Source: Polaribacter glomeratus
Lineage (GTDB): Bacteria; Bacteroidota; Bacteroidia; Flavobacteriales; Flavobacteriaceae
DNA length: 64,000 bases
Assembly: GCF_002954665.1 (NCBI RefSeq)
Contig: NZ_MSCM01000001.1
Coordinates: forward strand, 1,562,836 to 1,626,835
Direction of reading: 5' to 3'
Shown here in pieces: positions 16,117 to 27,580 of this stretch. The translations under genes were made by a program, and so were the position numbers. How positions within the stretch are numbered: position 1 is the stretch's first letter; each line of letters starts with the position of its first letter. Under the pieces are notes generated by a model. That model was not told the origin of the DNA, searched no databases, and worked only from the letters and a program-made list of their open reading frames with translations.

Positions 16117-17056
16117 ACCTTTAATTATTTTAGGTCAAAATATTCCAGAAGGAAAACGTACCGTTTTAGATATAGAAGTTGCTAAATTACACACAAGAAC
16201 AACAGTAAAAGTTCCTGTAATCATTGAGCGTTCTAAAATTGAAGGACCTGTAATTTTATTGCTCGCAGGTGTTCATGGTGACGAAATAAACGGTGTTAGT
16301 ATTATAAGAGAAATCATAGATCAAAAACTAAACGTACCCAAAAAAGGAACAATTATTTGTATTCCTGTATTTAATATTTTTGGCTATTTAATTCAGACAA
16401 GAGAGTTTCCTGATGGACGCGATTTAAACAGAATGTTTCCGGGTACTTTAAACGGCTCTTTAGCAAGCCAATTTGCGCATCAATTTACCCAAGAAATTGC
16501 ACCTTTTGTAGATTATGTTATTGATTATCACACTGGTGGCGGCGAACGAGATAATATTACACAAATAAGATTAGATAGTGTTGAAGAAAAAACTTTAGAA
16601 TTAGCTAACGTCTTTAACCCTCCTTTTGTGGTTCACTCTAGTTATATAGCAAAGTCTTTACGTGAATCTCTCAAAAAAATGGGTAAAACGGTGTTACTGT
16701 TCGAAGGCGGAAAATCTAAAAATTTAGATCCTGTTGTGATTCATCACGGAATAAGAGGCACCAAAAATGTATTAATCCACTTAGGTTTTATAGACGGTGA
16801 AGTTTCTCTTGCTTTGAAACCAACCTTCATTAAAAAAGCAAAATGGTTACGTTCTAATCATTCGGGAATGTTTAAAATTTTAGTCGAAAACGGAACGCAC
16901 GTTAAAAAGAAAGATATTCTAGGTGTAATTCAAGATCCTTTTGGCGAATTTAAGAAAAATATTTATGCTCCTTTTGATTGTCATATTTTCTGTATTAATA
17001 AAACCCCGATTGTAAATAAAGGAGAAGCGTTGTTTCATGTAAGTATTGAGGAGTAG
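16106..17056 (+). CDS. Succinylglutamate desuccinylase/aspartoacylase-family metallopeptidase
   Basis: 316 residues. Zinc site: '[11 protein letters not shown]' (His and Glu of HxxE, about residue 58-61), then '[10 protein letters not shown]' (third His), and 'LFEGGKSK' with the catalytic Glu near 197. '[13 protein letters not shown]' is the substrate-binding R-D-x-N-R motif of the AstE/AspA group. The C-terminal 80 residues form a beta-rich biotinyl-like domain. Its constant pairing with rimK in Bacteroidetes and proteobacteria suggests it trims or hydrolyses glutamate-tailed products; exact substrate unproven. Confidence 0.87.
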   Translation: MSNKPLIILGQNIPEGKRTVLDIEVAKLHTRTTVKVPVIIERSKIEGPVILLLAGVHGDEINGVSIIREIIDQKLNVPKKGTIICIPVFNIFGYLIQTREFPDGRDLNRMFPGTLNGSLASQFAHQFTQEIAPFVDYVIDYHTGGGERDNITQIRLDSVEEKTLELANVFNPPFVVHSSYIAKSLRESLKKMGKTVLLFEGGKSKNLDPVVIHHGIRGTKNVLIHLGFIDGEVSLALKPTFIKKAKWLRSNHSGMFKILVENGTHVKKKDILGVIQDPFGEFKKNIYAPFDCHIFCINKTPIVNKGEALFHVSIEE

Positions 17057-17171
17057 ATTCGTTTTGTTTTTCATATTTTTAATCGATACTAAATTTTAAA
17101 AAATATACGCATCTTTAATCTATTTCCATCAGAAAAAATTAAGAACGTATATTTTTAAAAGACACCTAATA

Positions 17172-18374
17172 ATGTCAAAAAAAACAAAAACAGATTCAGA
17201 ATTACAAGGCCTTACCCATCTAATTGTAGATGCAACAATTGGTGTAACAGATTTAGTAGAAGAAATACATAAACAAGTTGTGCATCCACCTTTTTTACCA
17301 TCAACAAGTATTCAAAAACTAATTAGTAAAATTGCCGGTTTTACTTTTAATAATATTAGATGGAGCACTAAATTAATAGGTAATTCTATTTCTAAAATTT
17401 TAGAATATGTTACGCCAGCAATTAGTAATATAAAATCTTCGGATAAAAAAGAAGTACTACTTTCTGTTTTAAACGGCGTAATTGGTGATTATTTAGAGGA
17501 AAAAGAAAACCCTTTAAAGATTGAAATGCAATTTCGATTCCAATCAAAAGCAATTGAAATTAATGCTGAAAGTTTAAAAGAAACGTATCCGAAAATTAAT
17601 GGCAAAATTCTTTTAATGATTCATGGTTCTTGTATGAGTGATATTCAATGGACTCGTAAAAATCATAATCACGGAGAAATTTTATCCGAAGAATTAGAGA
17701 AAACACCCATTTACTTAAATTATAATAGTGGAAAACATATTTCTATCAACGGAAAAGACTTAAATAAAAACATTCAAAAATTAGTTGAAAACTGGCCAGT
17801 TCCTGTCGAAGAAATTGTAATTATTGCGCACAGTATGGGTGGATTACTAACTAGAAGTGCGCTTTATTATGCAGACCAAAATCAAAATAATTGGACAAAG
17901 CACCTTAAAAAAGTCGCTTTTTTAGGAACTCCGCATCATGGATCTCATATTGAGCGTATTGGAAATTATGTAGATCTTATTTTGGAATCTGTACCGTATT
18001 TAAAACCTTTTGCAAGATTAGGAAAAATTAGAAGTGCTGGTGTAACAGATTTAAGATACGGAAATCTTGTTGATGAAGATTGGCAAAACAACGGTCGATT
18101 TGAAAGAAAAGGAGATCAAAGACAACACATTCAGTTAGCAAAAAATATTGATTTTTATGCTGTTGCAGCAATAATTGGTAAAGAAACAGCAGGTTCTGCT
18201 AAAATTTTAGGAGATAGCTTAGTGGATGTAAAAAGCGCCTTAGGTCAACATAAAAAAACTGAAAAAAATCTTGATTTCAAATTAGAAAACACCTTGATTG
18301 TTTATGAAAATAATCACCTGGATTTATTGAGTAATCTTGAGATAACAGAAAAATTAAAAATTTGGTTAGTTTAG
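17172..18374 (+). CDS. Alpha/beta-hydrolase (GPI-anchor PGAP1/lipase-like), cytoplasmic
   Basis: 400 residues with no signal peptide. Nucleophile elbow 'IIAHSMGGLLTRSA' with Ser221, preceded by an oxyanion strand 'ILLMIHGSCMSD' about residue 145, and 'FLGTPHHGSHIER' (lipase-type GTPHxG loop). Residues 1-135 are an all-helical N-terminal extension. A final 'ENNHLDLLSN' offers the catalytic His. The closest families are PGAP1-like/esterase; the substrate is unknown. Stand-alone gene. Confidence 0.8.
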   Translation: MSKKTKTDSELQGLTHLIVDATIGVTDLVEEIHKQVVHPPFLPSTSIQKLISKIAGFTFNNIRWSTKLIGNSISKILEYVTPAISNIKSSDKKEVLLSVLNGVIGDYLEEKENPLKIEMQFRFQSKAIEINAESLKETYPKINGKILLMIHGSCMSDIQWTRKNHNHGEILSEELEKTPIYLNYNSGKHISINGKDLNKNIQKLVENWPVPVEEIVIIAHSMGGLLTRSALYYADQNQNNWTKHLKKVAFLGTPHHGSHIERIGNYVDLILESVPYLKPFARLGKIRSAGVTDLRYGNLVDEDWQNNGRFERKGDQRQHIQLAKNIDFYAVAAIIGKETAGSAKILGDSLVDVKSALGQHKKTEKNLDFKLENTLIVYENNHLDLLSNLEITEKLKIWLV

Positions 18375-18546
18375 AAAATTTTGATTTACCTTTTTTCTAA
18401 GAGAACAAAAATACTTTTTTTTTAAAAAAATTGTTTTATAATTAAAATACTAGATGCTTACATAACAAAGTAGTTTGTTTTTTTAAATTTGCCTATGCTC
18501 TTAAAATCCTATAAAAAAACCTTCTTTTTAAATCCTTCAAAAAACT

Positions 18547-18554
18547 TACATTTG
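18547..18554 (+). promoter_or_regulatory. -7 box TACATTTG four bases before trmD ATG
   Basis: Exact TAnnTTTG match with a four-base gap to the start codon. A second match, TAAATTTG at 18484-18491, lies 60 bases further upstream and could give a leadered transcript. Confidence 0.55.
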
Positions 18555-18558
18555 CAAC

Positions 18559-19236
18559 ATGCGAATAGATATTATTTCAGTAGCGCCCAATTTATTAGAA
18601 AGTCCGTTTAATCATTCTATCATAAAACGTGCGCAAGACAAAGGTTTGGCAGAAATTGTAATTCACGATTTACGAAAATTTGGTTTAGGCAACTACAAAC
18701 AAATTGATGATACTCAATTTGGCGGTGGCGCAGGCATGGTTTTAATGATAGAACCAATTTCTAATTGTATCAAACAATTGCTCGCAGAAAGAGAGTATGA
18801 CGAAGTTATTTACATGACTCCGGATGCAAAAACGTTGAATCAATCTACCGCAAATACGCTTTCTTTAAAAGAAAACATCCTTATTTTAACAGGACATTAT
18901 AAAGGTGTAGATCAAAGAATTCGTGATAAATATATTACCAAAGAAATTTCTATTGGCGATTATGTTTTAACAGGTGGCGAATTGGCAGCAGCAGTTTTAG
19001 TAGATGCTGTTGTGCGTTTAATTCCGGGTGTTATTGGCGATGAACAATCTGCCTTAACAGATTCTTTTCAAGATAATTTATTATCACCGCCAGTTTATAC
19101 GAGACCTGCAGAATTTGATGGCATGAAAGTTCCTGCAATATTATTATCTGGTAATTTTCCTAAAATTGATGATTGGCGCAGCGATCAAGCATACAAAAGA
19201 ACACAACAAATTAGACCTGATTTATTAGATGACTAA
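18559..19236 (+). CDS. trmD: tRNA (guanine-N1-)-methyltransferase TrmD
   Basis: 225 residues, full length. SPOUT-fold trefoil-knot signatures: '[17 protein letters not shown]' start, '[17 protein letters not shown]', '[13 protein letters not shown]' and '[19 protein letters not shown]', with the catalytic Asp in '[18 protein letters not shown]'. It forms m1G37 in tRNAs and prevents +1 frameshifting. In Flavobacteria it is commonly followed by rplS, here separated by a glycosyltransferase gene. Confidence 0.96.
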   Translation: MRIDIISVAPNLLESPFNHSIIKRAQDKGLAEIVIHDLRKFGLGNYKQIDDTQFGGGAGMVLMIEPISNCIKQLLAEREYDEVIYMTPDAKTLNQSTANTLSLKENILILTGHYKGVDQRIRDKYITKEISIGDYVLTGGELAAAVLVDAVVRLIPGVIGDEQSALTDSFQDNLLSPPVYTRPAEFDGMKVPAILLSGNFPKIDDWRSDQAYKRTQQIRPDLLDD

Positions 19237-19283
19237 ATTTCATTAGTTTTTAAAACCTGTGAAGTTTTATAAAATAAAAACCT

Positions 19284-20762
19284 TTGAATAAAATAAAATC
19301 TTTCTTACAAAACAATATAGCCATTTCTTGGGTTTTAGGATTTCAACTTTTTCGTTTGATTTTACTTCCATTTATGGGATTAATGCCACAAGACGCCTAT
19401 TATTATTTATACGGTCAAAATTTATCTTTATCTTATTTTGATCATCCAGGAATGATTGGTTATATTTTAAGAATCTTTACAGAAATTTTTGGGCAATCTA
19501 TCTTCATCATAAAATTTGCGGATTTTGTAGTTACCACTTTAACCATTTTAAGTTTCTATAAATTAGCATCTTACTTTTTATCCAAAGAAAAATTAGAACG
19601 CGCTTTTGTTTTATTAGCTTCTACCATATTTATATCGATCTTATCTTTTAATTCTACGCCAGATGTACCTTTGTTATTATTCTGGACCTTAAGTTTAATT
19701 TGTTTGTACAAAGCAATTTTTGAAGATAAAAAGCTGTTTTGGATTTTAGGCGGAATTGCGATGGGCCTGGCTTTTAATAGTAAATACACCGCTTTAGTAT
19801 TACAAATTGGCTTGCTAGGATTTTTAGTTTTTTCAAATAGTTACAGAAAACTACTCCTTTCCCCTTGGCTTTGGATTTCTTTGCTGATTTCTGTTGCCGT
19901 AACATTTCCTGTTTGGTATTGGAACTATCAAAACGATTTTGCATCCTTTGCTTTTCAATCATCCGAAAGAACAAGTTCAATTTCAGAATTTAAAATATCA
20001 CCCAAATATTTTTTTGGCGCCATTGGTCATCAAATGTTCTTATTATTACCCGTTTTATTTCTAATTTTTATCACGTTTACGTATAAATATGTAAAGAGAG
20101 CGTTGCTGAAATTTAAACTTCCGCAAGCTAAAACCTTATTTTTATTAGCCTTTTTTATCCCAACTTTCGTTGGATTCTTTGCCCTTACTCCTATTTATTG
20201 GGTAAAGTTAAACTGGATGATGCCGTCTTATATAACCGGAATTATTTTAGCCGGAATGTTTATTAGTAAGAAGTTATTAAAGATACAGATCATCTTTTCA
20301 ATCGTATTTCATGTATTGTTTAGCTTACAAATTATCTTTTATTTAGTTCCTATTAAAAGCGATGACACTTGGGTTGGTTGGAAAGAATTAGCGCAAGAAA
20401 CCAGTAATTTACAGATACAATATCCTAATAGTTTTGTGTTTTCTGATGATAACTATAAAACTTCTGCATGTTTAAACTTTTTTATGGATGAAAAAATATA
20501 TGCACAAAATATAATAGGATTGCCTGCTTTACATTTTGATTATCTAGGTGATGATTTGCAGACTTTAAATAACAAAAATGCAATTTTCATTGACTCTGAC
20601 AAACGTTTTAAAGACAACAAGTTAAAAGGAGAAAAGAATGCTTTGTTAAGCCAATATTTTGATTCTATCACAGAATTAAAACCAATTATCATTAAAATAA
20701 ACGGAAAAGAAGCTCGTAAATTCTGGATTTTCTACTGTACAAACTATCAGTCTAAAAAATAA
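19284..20762 (+). CDS. GT39-family (ArnT/PMT-like) polyprenyl-sugar glycosyltransferase
   Basis: 492 residues from a TTG start at 19284; no ATG precedes the essential first membrane span, so the TTG start is preferred. About 12 membrane helices. The periplasmic catalytic loop 'MPQDAYYYLYGQNLSLSYFDHPGMIGYIL' in its split form carries the acidic Asp of 'PQDAYYY' and the D-H-P motif, typical of PF13231/GT39. These enzymes transfer a sugar from undecaprenyl-phosphate to lipid or protein acceptors. Donor and acceptor unknown. Sits between trmD and rplS. Confidence 0.85.
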   Translation: MNKIKSFLQNNIAISWVLGFQLFRLILLPFMGLMPQDAYYYLYGQNLSLSYFDHPGMIGYILRIFTEIFGQSIFIIKFADFVVTTLTILSFYKLASYFLSKEKLERAFVLLASTIFISILSFNSTPDVPLLLFWTLSLICLYKAIFEDKKLFWILGGIAMGLAFNSKYTALVLQIGLLGFLVFSNSYRKLLLSPWLWISLLISVAVTFPVWYWNYQNDFASFAFQSSERTSSISEFKISPKYFFGAIGHQMFLLLPVLFLIFITFTYKYVKRALLKFKLPQAKTLFLLAFFIPTFVGFFALTPIYWVKLNWMMPSYITGIILAGMFISKKLLKIQIIFSIVFHVLFSLQIIFYLVPIKSDDTWVGWKELAQETSNLQIQYPNSFVFSDDNYKTSACLNFFMDEKIYAQNIIGLPALHFDYLGDDLQTLNNKNAIFIDSDKRFKDNKLKGEKNALLSQYFDSITELKPIIIKINGKEARKFWIFYCTNYQSKK

Positions 20763-20795
20763 TACATTTTAGTTTTATCAACAATAAATAATTAT

Positions 20796-20803
20796 TACTT
20801 TTG
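20796..20803 (+). promoter_or_regulatory. -7 box TACTTTTG of rplS, with a 67-base leader
   Basis: Exact TAnnTTTG match. The leader to the rplS ATG (20804-20870) contains a small hairpin, ACGA-agaaa-TCGT at about 20824-20836, and could be an autoregulatory ribosomal leader. Confidence 0.55.
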
Positions 20804-20870
20804 CAAACGCTAAATTAACCTCTGACGAAGAAATCGTGAACGTTGCTTTACTAAAATATAAATATTAAAT

Positions 20871-21221
20871 ATGGAAGCTTTAATAAAATTTGTACAAGAC
20901 GAATTTGTAACAAAAAAAGAATTCGCAGAATTTTCTGCTGGAGACACAATTACTGTGTTTTACGAAATTAAAGAGGGTGAAAAAGTACGTACTCAGTTTT
21001 TTAGAGGTGTAGTTATTCAAAGAAAAGGAACAGGCTTATCTGAAACTTTTACAATCAGAAAAATGTCTGGTACTGTAGGTGTTGAAAGAATTTTCCCTGT
21101 AAACTTACCTTCTATTCAAAAAATTGAAGTTAATAAAAGAGGTAAAGTACGTAGAGCTCGTATTTTCTACTTTAGAGGTCTTACTGGTAAAAAAGCTAGA
21201 ATTACTGAAAAAAGAAGATAA
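20871..21221 (+). CDS. rplS: 50S ribosomal protein L19
   Basis: 116 residues, full length for bL19. Conserved 'FSAGDTITVFYEIKEGEKVRTQFFRGVVIQRKG', here quoted only in part as F-x-x-G-D-T and R-x-Q-x-F-x-G, then 'TFTIRKMSGTVGVERIFP' and the basic C-terminus 'KVRRARIFYFRGLTGKKARI'. Located at the 30S/50S interface near helix 14. Own promoter upstream and a strong terminator 21 bases after the stop. Confidence 0.97.
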   Translation: MEALIKFVQDEFVTKKEFAEFSAGDTITVFYEIKEGEKVRTQFFRGVVIQRKGTGLSETFTIRKMSGTVGVERIFPVNLPSIQKIEVNKRGKVRRARIFYFRGLTGKKARITEKRR

Positions 21222-21242
21222 TTTCTTTTTAAATAAAAATAT

Positions 21243-21276
21243 AAAAAGCGTTGTGAATATTCACAACGCTTTTTTT
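21243..21276 (+). terminator. Rho-independent terminator after rplS
   Basis: Near-perfect palindrome: AAAAAGCGTTGTGAA, a TA centre, TTCACAACGCTTTTTTT. Symmetric A and T runs could work in both directions. Confidence 0.9.
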
Positions 21277-21755
21277 AGTTAACAAATGTTAACAACTCTG
21301 GTTAATAACATGTTGATTTCTAATTTATTAAAAACTATACAAAACTAAATTAAGTACCTTATATTTGTTTTAATATTTACAAACTAATTAAACTTGTTAG
21401 TGTACAAACAACTAATAAAAATTGTGCGTAAATGGGTAAAGTAACGTTCTTTATAAATTGTTCATCAGAAAAAATGTGATAGTGTAGCAATGTTCATTTC
21501 AAAAAATGATAGTTACCGCTTTAAAAAGTTCATATTATTATTAAAATTACTAACTCACTTAAAGTATCATCTTTAGAACGATAACAATAGAAACATTAAT
21601 AAAAATTTTAAAAAAGTAAAATGCTAGTTTAAAATTAAGGATGTTTTAAAACCCGAAATAGAAAAATATAATTTCTTTGTAAAAAAGAGGTATAAGAATA
21701 ACTTCTTATTTTATTTGTAGCAATACAAAAAGTGTAAAAGACTATTTCAAAAAAG
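21277..21755. other. About 480 bases without a convincing gene; possible degenerate small ORF
   Basis: No intact gene. In one frame, from about 21474, 'KKCDSVAMFISKNDSYRFKKFILLLKLL' can be read before a stop at 21568, with a weak resemblance to small flavobacterial Cys/His proteins that begin 'C-D-x-V-A-x-x-I-x-K'. The expected downstream CxxC is absent. It may be a remnant, or chance in AT-rich DNA. Confidence 0.25.
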
Positions 21756-21798
21756 CCATATCTCAACAAGCAATTGTGAGCTATGGCTTTTTATTATT
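21754..21798 (+). terminator. Terminator-like hairpin in the rplS-icd gap
   Basis: AAAAGCCATA-t-CTCA ... TGAG-c-TATGGCTTTTT, followed by T-rich sequence. No intact gene ends just before it, so it may belong to a small RNA or to a lost gene. Confidence 0.6.
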
Positions 21799-21934
21799 AA
21801 TATCAATTCCATAATAAAAGAGTCTTTTTTTATTAAATTCGTTATAATAGATAGTAATTAATAAAAAATTAACATCTAAAATCTCACCTTAAATTCATAA
21901 ATTTGTTCCGCTTTAAACGAAATCCATTTCGTAG

Positions 21935-24193
<2,259 letters not shown>

Positions 24194-24217
24194 AAAAACA
24201 GCACCATACGTACATAT

Positions 24218-24249
24218 AAAAACTGATGATAAATTCATCAGTTTTTTTT
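24218..24249 (+). terminator. Rho-independent terminator after icd
   Basis: AACTGATGA-taaat-TCATCAGTT followed by seven T; 25 bases after the icd stop. Confidence 0.88.
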
Positions 24250-24283
24250 ATGCATTAAATTTAAAATAAAGAATTTATAACTG

Positions 24284-24291
24284 TAATTTTG
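24284..24291 (+). promoter_or_regulatory. -7 box TAATTTTG upstream of the TonB receptor gene
   Basis: Exact TAnnTTTG match, 32 bases before the ATG at 24324. Confidence 0.55.
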
Positions 24292-24323
24292 TTGACTATA
24301 AAAAATAATATATTAAACAAAAT

Positions 24324-26702
24324 ATGTTTCATTTCAAAAAAATATTTTTCATCATTTTGCTATTTTCTTTACATGCTTTTAGTCAAGAAAAATTAACAAT
24401 TAGTGGTACAGTTTACGACGCAAATAATAACGAAACATTAATTGGTGTTTCTATTTATTTCCCTTCTCTAAACTCAGGAACCACGACTAACGAATATGGT
24501 TTTTACTCCATTACAATTCCTAAAGGAACTTATAAAACACAAGTTAGTTACTTAGGGTACACTTCCATTTTTGAGACCATTAACTTATCAGAAAAAATAA
24601 CGAAAAACTTTAAACTGTCAGAAGAAACTGAGAGTTTAAACGAAATTGTTATTGAAGGTAACATAGAAAAACTAAACGTTAAAACTCCGCAAATGAGTGT
24701 TAACAAATTAACTGCAGCAACTATAAAACAAATTCCTGTTGTATTAGGCGAAGCTGATGTAATTAAAGCCTTATTACTGCTACCCGGAGTAACAAGTGCC
24801 GGTGAGGGTGCTTCTGGTTTTAACGTTAGAGGTGGCGCAGCCGATCAAAATTTAATTTTATTAGATGAAGCGATTGTTTTTAACTCATCGCATTTGCTTG
24901 GTTTTTTCTCGGTATTTAATCCTGATGTAATAAAAGATGTAAAACTATATAAAGGTGGAATTCCTGCTCGTTTTGGAGGACGATTATCATCTGTTTTAGA
25001 CATTTATCAGAAAGAAGGAAATAGCAAAGATTTTAATTTAACTGGAGGGATAGGCTTGGTTTCTAGCAGGTTACTTGCAGAGGGTCCAATTGTTAAAGAA
25101 AAAAGCTCTTTTATAGTAGGTGGTAGAGCTTCTTATGCACATTTATTTTTACCGCTTTTTAATAATGATAATAAAGCTTATTTTTATGATTTAAATAGTA
25201 AAATCAATTACCGATTTAACGAGAATAATAATGTGTTTTTATCTACTTATTTTGGAAAAGATGTATTTGGTATTAGCGATAACTTTGTAAACAAATACGG
25301 AAATACAGTTGTAAACTTACGTTGGAATCATTTATTTTCTGATAAAATATTTTCTAATCTTTCTGCAATTTATTCTGATTATTTCTACGGATTAGTTTTA
25401 GATTTTGTTGGTTTTGAATGGAATTCTGGCATTACAAACTTTAACTTAAAATACGATTTTAAACATTATTTAAATGAAAATTTTAAGTTGAGTTACGGTA
25501 TTAATAACATTTACATCAAATTTAATCCAGGAGAAATTGTACCAAATAGAGCCGATTCGGGAATTCAATCAGAAAAATTAATTGATAAATATGCTAATGA
25601 ATTTGCTGCATATTTAGAAGCTGAACATTCAATAAATGACAGACTTACTTTACAATATGGTGCTCGTTTTAGTAATTTTACACGACTAGGTCAAGATGAG
25701 ATAAACGTATATACAAACGATACTCCTGTAATTTACAACTCACAGTTTAAAAAATATGAATCTGCACAAGCAATTGGATCAGAATCATACAAAAGAAGTG
25801 ATGTATTGGCTACTTTTAACAATTTTGAACCACGAGTTTCACTCTCTTATTTAATAGATACTGAAACTTCATTTAAACTAAGTTACAATAGAATGGCACA
25901 ATATTTACACTTACTTTCAAACACGGCATCTCCTACTCCATTAGATGTTTGGGCGCCTAGTGGTCAATTTATAAAACCTCAATTATTAGATCAATTTGCA
26001 GCCGGATATTTTAAATCTATCAAAAACGGGGATTATTCTTTAGAAACAGAGGTTTTTTATAAAGACATTCAAAATAGAATCGATTATATTAATGGTGCAA
26101 ACTTAATTGCCAATAACGAAATTGAAACCGTTATCCTAAATGGGCAAGCTAGAGCTTATGGTTTAGAGGTATTATTTAAAAAAAACGAAGGCAATTTTAA
26201 AGGCTGGCTTGCATATACACTTGCTAAATCTGAACAGAGAACACCTGGAAGAACAGAAAACGAGCCAGGAATTAATCAAGGAGAATGGTATAACACGCCA
26301 TATGATAAAACGCATGATATTTCTTTAAATGCGAGTTATGAATTGTCTAAAAAATGGATGTTTAATGCCAACTTTTTGTTTCAAACGGGTCAGCCAACAA
26401 ACTATCCAGTAGGTCAATATGAAGTTCAAGGTTTAAATGTGCCAATATTTAATGACAATACTAGAAATGCAGACAGGCTTCCGGCATACCACAGGTTAGA
26501 TATTTCTGCAACTTTAACTCCTGATAGTAACAAAAATAGAAGATGGCAAGCTGAATGGATTTTTGGAATTTATAATTTATATGGAAGACAAAATGCAGCT
26601 TCTATAAATTTTAGACAAAATAGAGAAACCTTTAGAAATGAAGCCATCCAAACTTCAATTTTTGGTTTAGTGCCTTCTGTTACTTATAATTTTAAATTTT
26701 AA
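24324..26702 (+). CDS. TonB-dependent outer-membrane receptor with N-terminal CarboxypepD-reg domain
   Basis: 792 residues. Signal peptide about 1-20 (LLFSLHAFSQ). Residues about 23-110 form the carboxypeptidase-regulatory-like beta domain ('SGTVYDANNNETLIGVSIYF', 'GTTTNEYGFYSITIPKG'), residues about 125-235 the plug ('LLPGVTSAGEGASGFNVRGG', 'ILLDEAIVFNSSHLLGFFSVFN') and the rest the 22-strand barrel ending 'SVTYNFKF'. Ligand unknown. The following DUF4249 lipoprotein starts seven bases later, the usual pairing for this receptor subclass, distinct from SusC/SusD. Confidence 0.94.
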   Translation: MFHFKKIFFIILLFSLHAFSQEKLTISGTVYDANNNETLIGVSIYFPSLNSGTTTNEYGFYSITIPKGTYKTQVSYLGYTSIFETINLSEKITKNFKLSEETESLNEIVIEGNIEKLNVKTPQMSVNKLTAATIKQIPVVLGEADVIKALLLLPGVTSAGEGASGFNVRGGAADQNLILLDEAIVFNSSHLLGFFSVFNPDVIKDVKLYKGGIPARFGGRLSSVLDIYQKEGNSKDFNLTGGIGLVSSRLLAEGPIVKEKSSFIVGGRASYAHLFLPLFNNDNKAYFYDLNSKINYRFNENNNVFLSTYFGKDVFGISDNFVNKYGNTVVNLRWNHLFSDKIFSNLSAIYSDYFYGLVLDFVGFEWNSGITNFNLKYDFKHYLNENFKLSYGINNIYIKFNPGEIVPNRADSGIQSEKLIDKYANEFAAYLEAEHSINDRLTLQYGARFSNFTRLGQDEINVYTNDTPVIYNSQFKKYESAQAIGSESYKRSDVLATFNNFEPRVSLSYLIDTETSFKLSYNRMAQYLHLLSNTASPTPLDVWAPSGQFIKPQLLDQFAAGYFKSIKNGDYSLETEVFYKDIQNRIDYINGANLIANNEIETVILNGQARAYGLEVLFKKNEGNFKGWLAYTLAKSEQRTPGRTENEPGINQGEWYNTPYDKTHDISLNASYELSKKWMFNANFLFQTGQPTNYPVGQYEVQGLNVPIFNDNTRNADRLPAYHRLDISATLTPDSNKNRRWQAEWIFGIYNLYGRQNAASINFRQNRETFRNEAIQTSIFGLVPSVTYNFKF

Positions 26703-26709
26703 ATTAATC

Positions 26710-27540
26710 ATGAAAAAACTATATACACTTTCCGTATTATTAATTTTATTTTTTACAAGTTGTGAAAAAGTTGTAGACATTGATGTTCCTTCAATTGAAC
26801 CGAAATTAATTATTGATGCTTCGTTTGAAGTCTTTTTTGATAACAGTCCTGTAACAGCAAAAACGATTGTAAAATTAACATCGTCTGCCGATTATTTTGA
26901 TGAAACAATACCGCCTGTTACAAATGCTACAGTCTTTTTAACTAATTTGGTAACCAATACAATTGTTCTATTTTCTGATGCAAATGCCGATGGTAATTAT
27001 GAACCTATAATTCCTTTTATTCCTGCTGATGATACAGCTTACGAATTAACGGTAATTTATGAAAACGAGACTTACAAAGGTTCTGCTACTAAAGTAAAAT
27101 CAACACCATTTACAAATGTTTTTCAAGGAACAGAAACGCTGTTTTCTGGTAAAGAAACAGAACTAAAGGTGTCTTTTTTTGATGCTCCTGTTGTGAAAAA
27201 TCATTATTTGTTTGACTTTAGCAAAAATTTATTTTTAGGGCTAGAAGATCGTTTTTTTAATGGATCTGAGTATAACTTTTCTTTCTTTTATCAAGAAGAC
27301 GAGTTAGAATTACCAGCAACAGTAACCGTAAAAATGTCTGGAATTTCTGAAGATTATTTTTCTTATTTTAGAGTTTTAGTAAGTCAAAGTGGTCAAAATT
27401 CTGGTGGTCCTTTTGAGTCTGTTCCTTCGTCTTTATTAGGTAATATGATTAATACCACAAACGAAAACAACTTTCCATTAGGATATTTTCATATTTCAGA
27501 GACGGACACATTTACCATAGATTTGGTTCAGAAAAACTAA
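26710..27540 (+). CDS. DUF4249 lipoprotein
   Basis: 276 residues. Lipoprotein signal peptide ending 'ILFFTSC' (Cys about 18) followed by 'EKVVDIDVPSIEPKLIIDASFE', the start typical of DUF4249, then repeated beta strands. The C-terminal 'YFHISETDTFTIDLV' fits the family. DUF4249 proteins are co-encoded with CarboxypepD-reg TonB receptors and probably act as surface partners of them. Function not proven. Confidence 0.88.
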   Translation: MKKLYTLSVLLILFFTSCEKVVDIDVPSIEPKLIIDASFEVFFDNSPVTAKTIVKLTSSADYFDETIPPVTNATVFLTNLVTNTIVLFSDANADGNYEPIIPFIPADDTAYELTVIYENETYKGSATKVKSTPFTNVFQGTETLFSGKETELKVSFFDAPVVKNHYLFDFSKNLFLGLEDRFFNGSEYNFSFFYQEDELELPATVTVKMSGISEDYFSYFRVLVSQSGQNSGGPFESVPSSLLGNMINTTNENNFPLGYFHISETDTFTIDLVQKN

Positions 27541-27580
27541 TAATTTATAAGGATTTTAAAGGTTAAATAAAAATAACGAA

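Noticed and set aside
21474..21570. Degenerate reading frame beginning KKCDSVAMFISKN in the rplS-icd gap
   Set aside because: Only a weak likeness to small flavobacterial Cys/His proteins, with the downstream CxxC missing and stops on both sides; kept as a note, not called a pseudogene.
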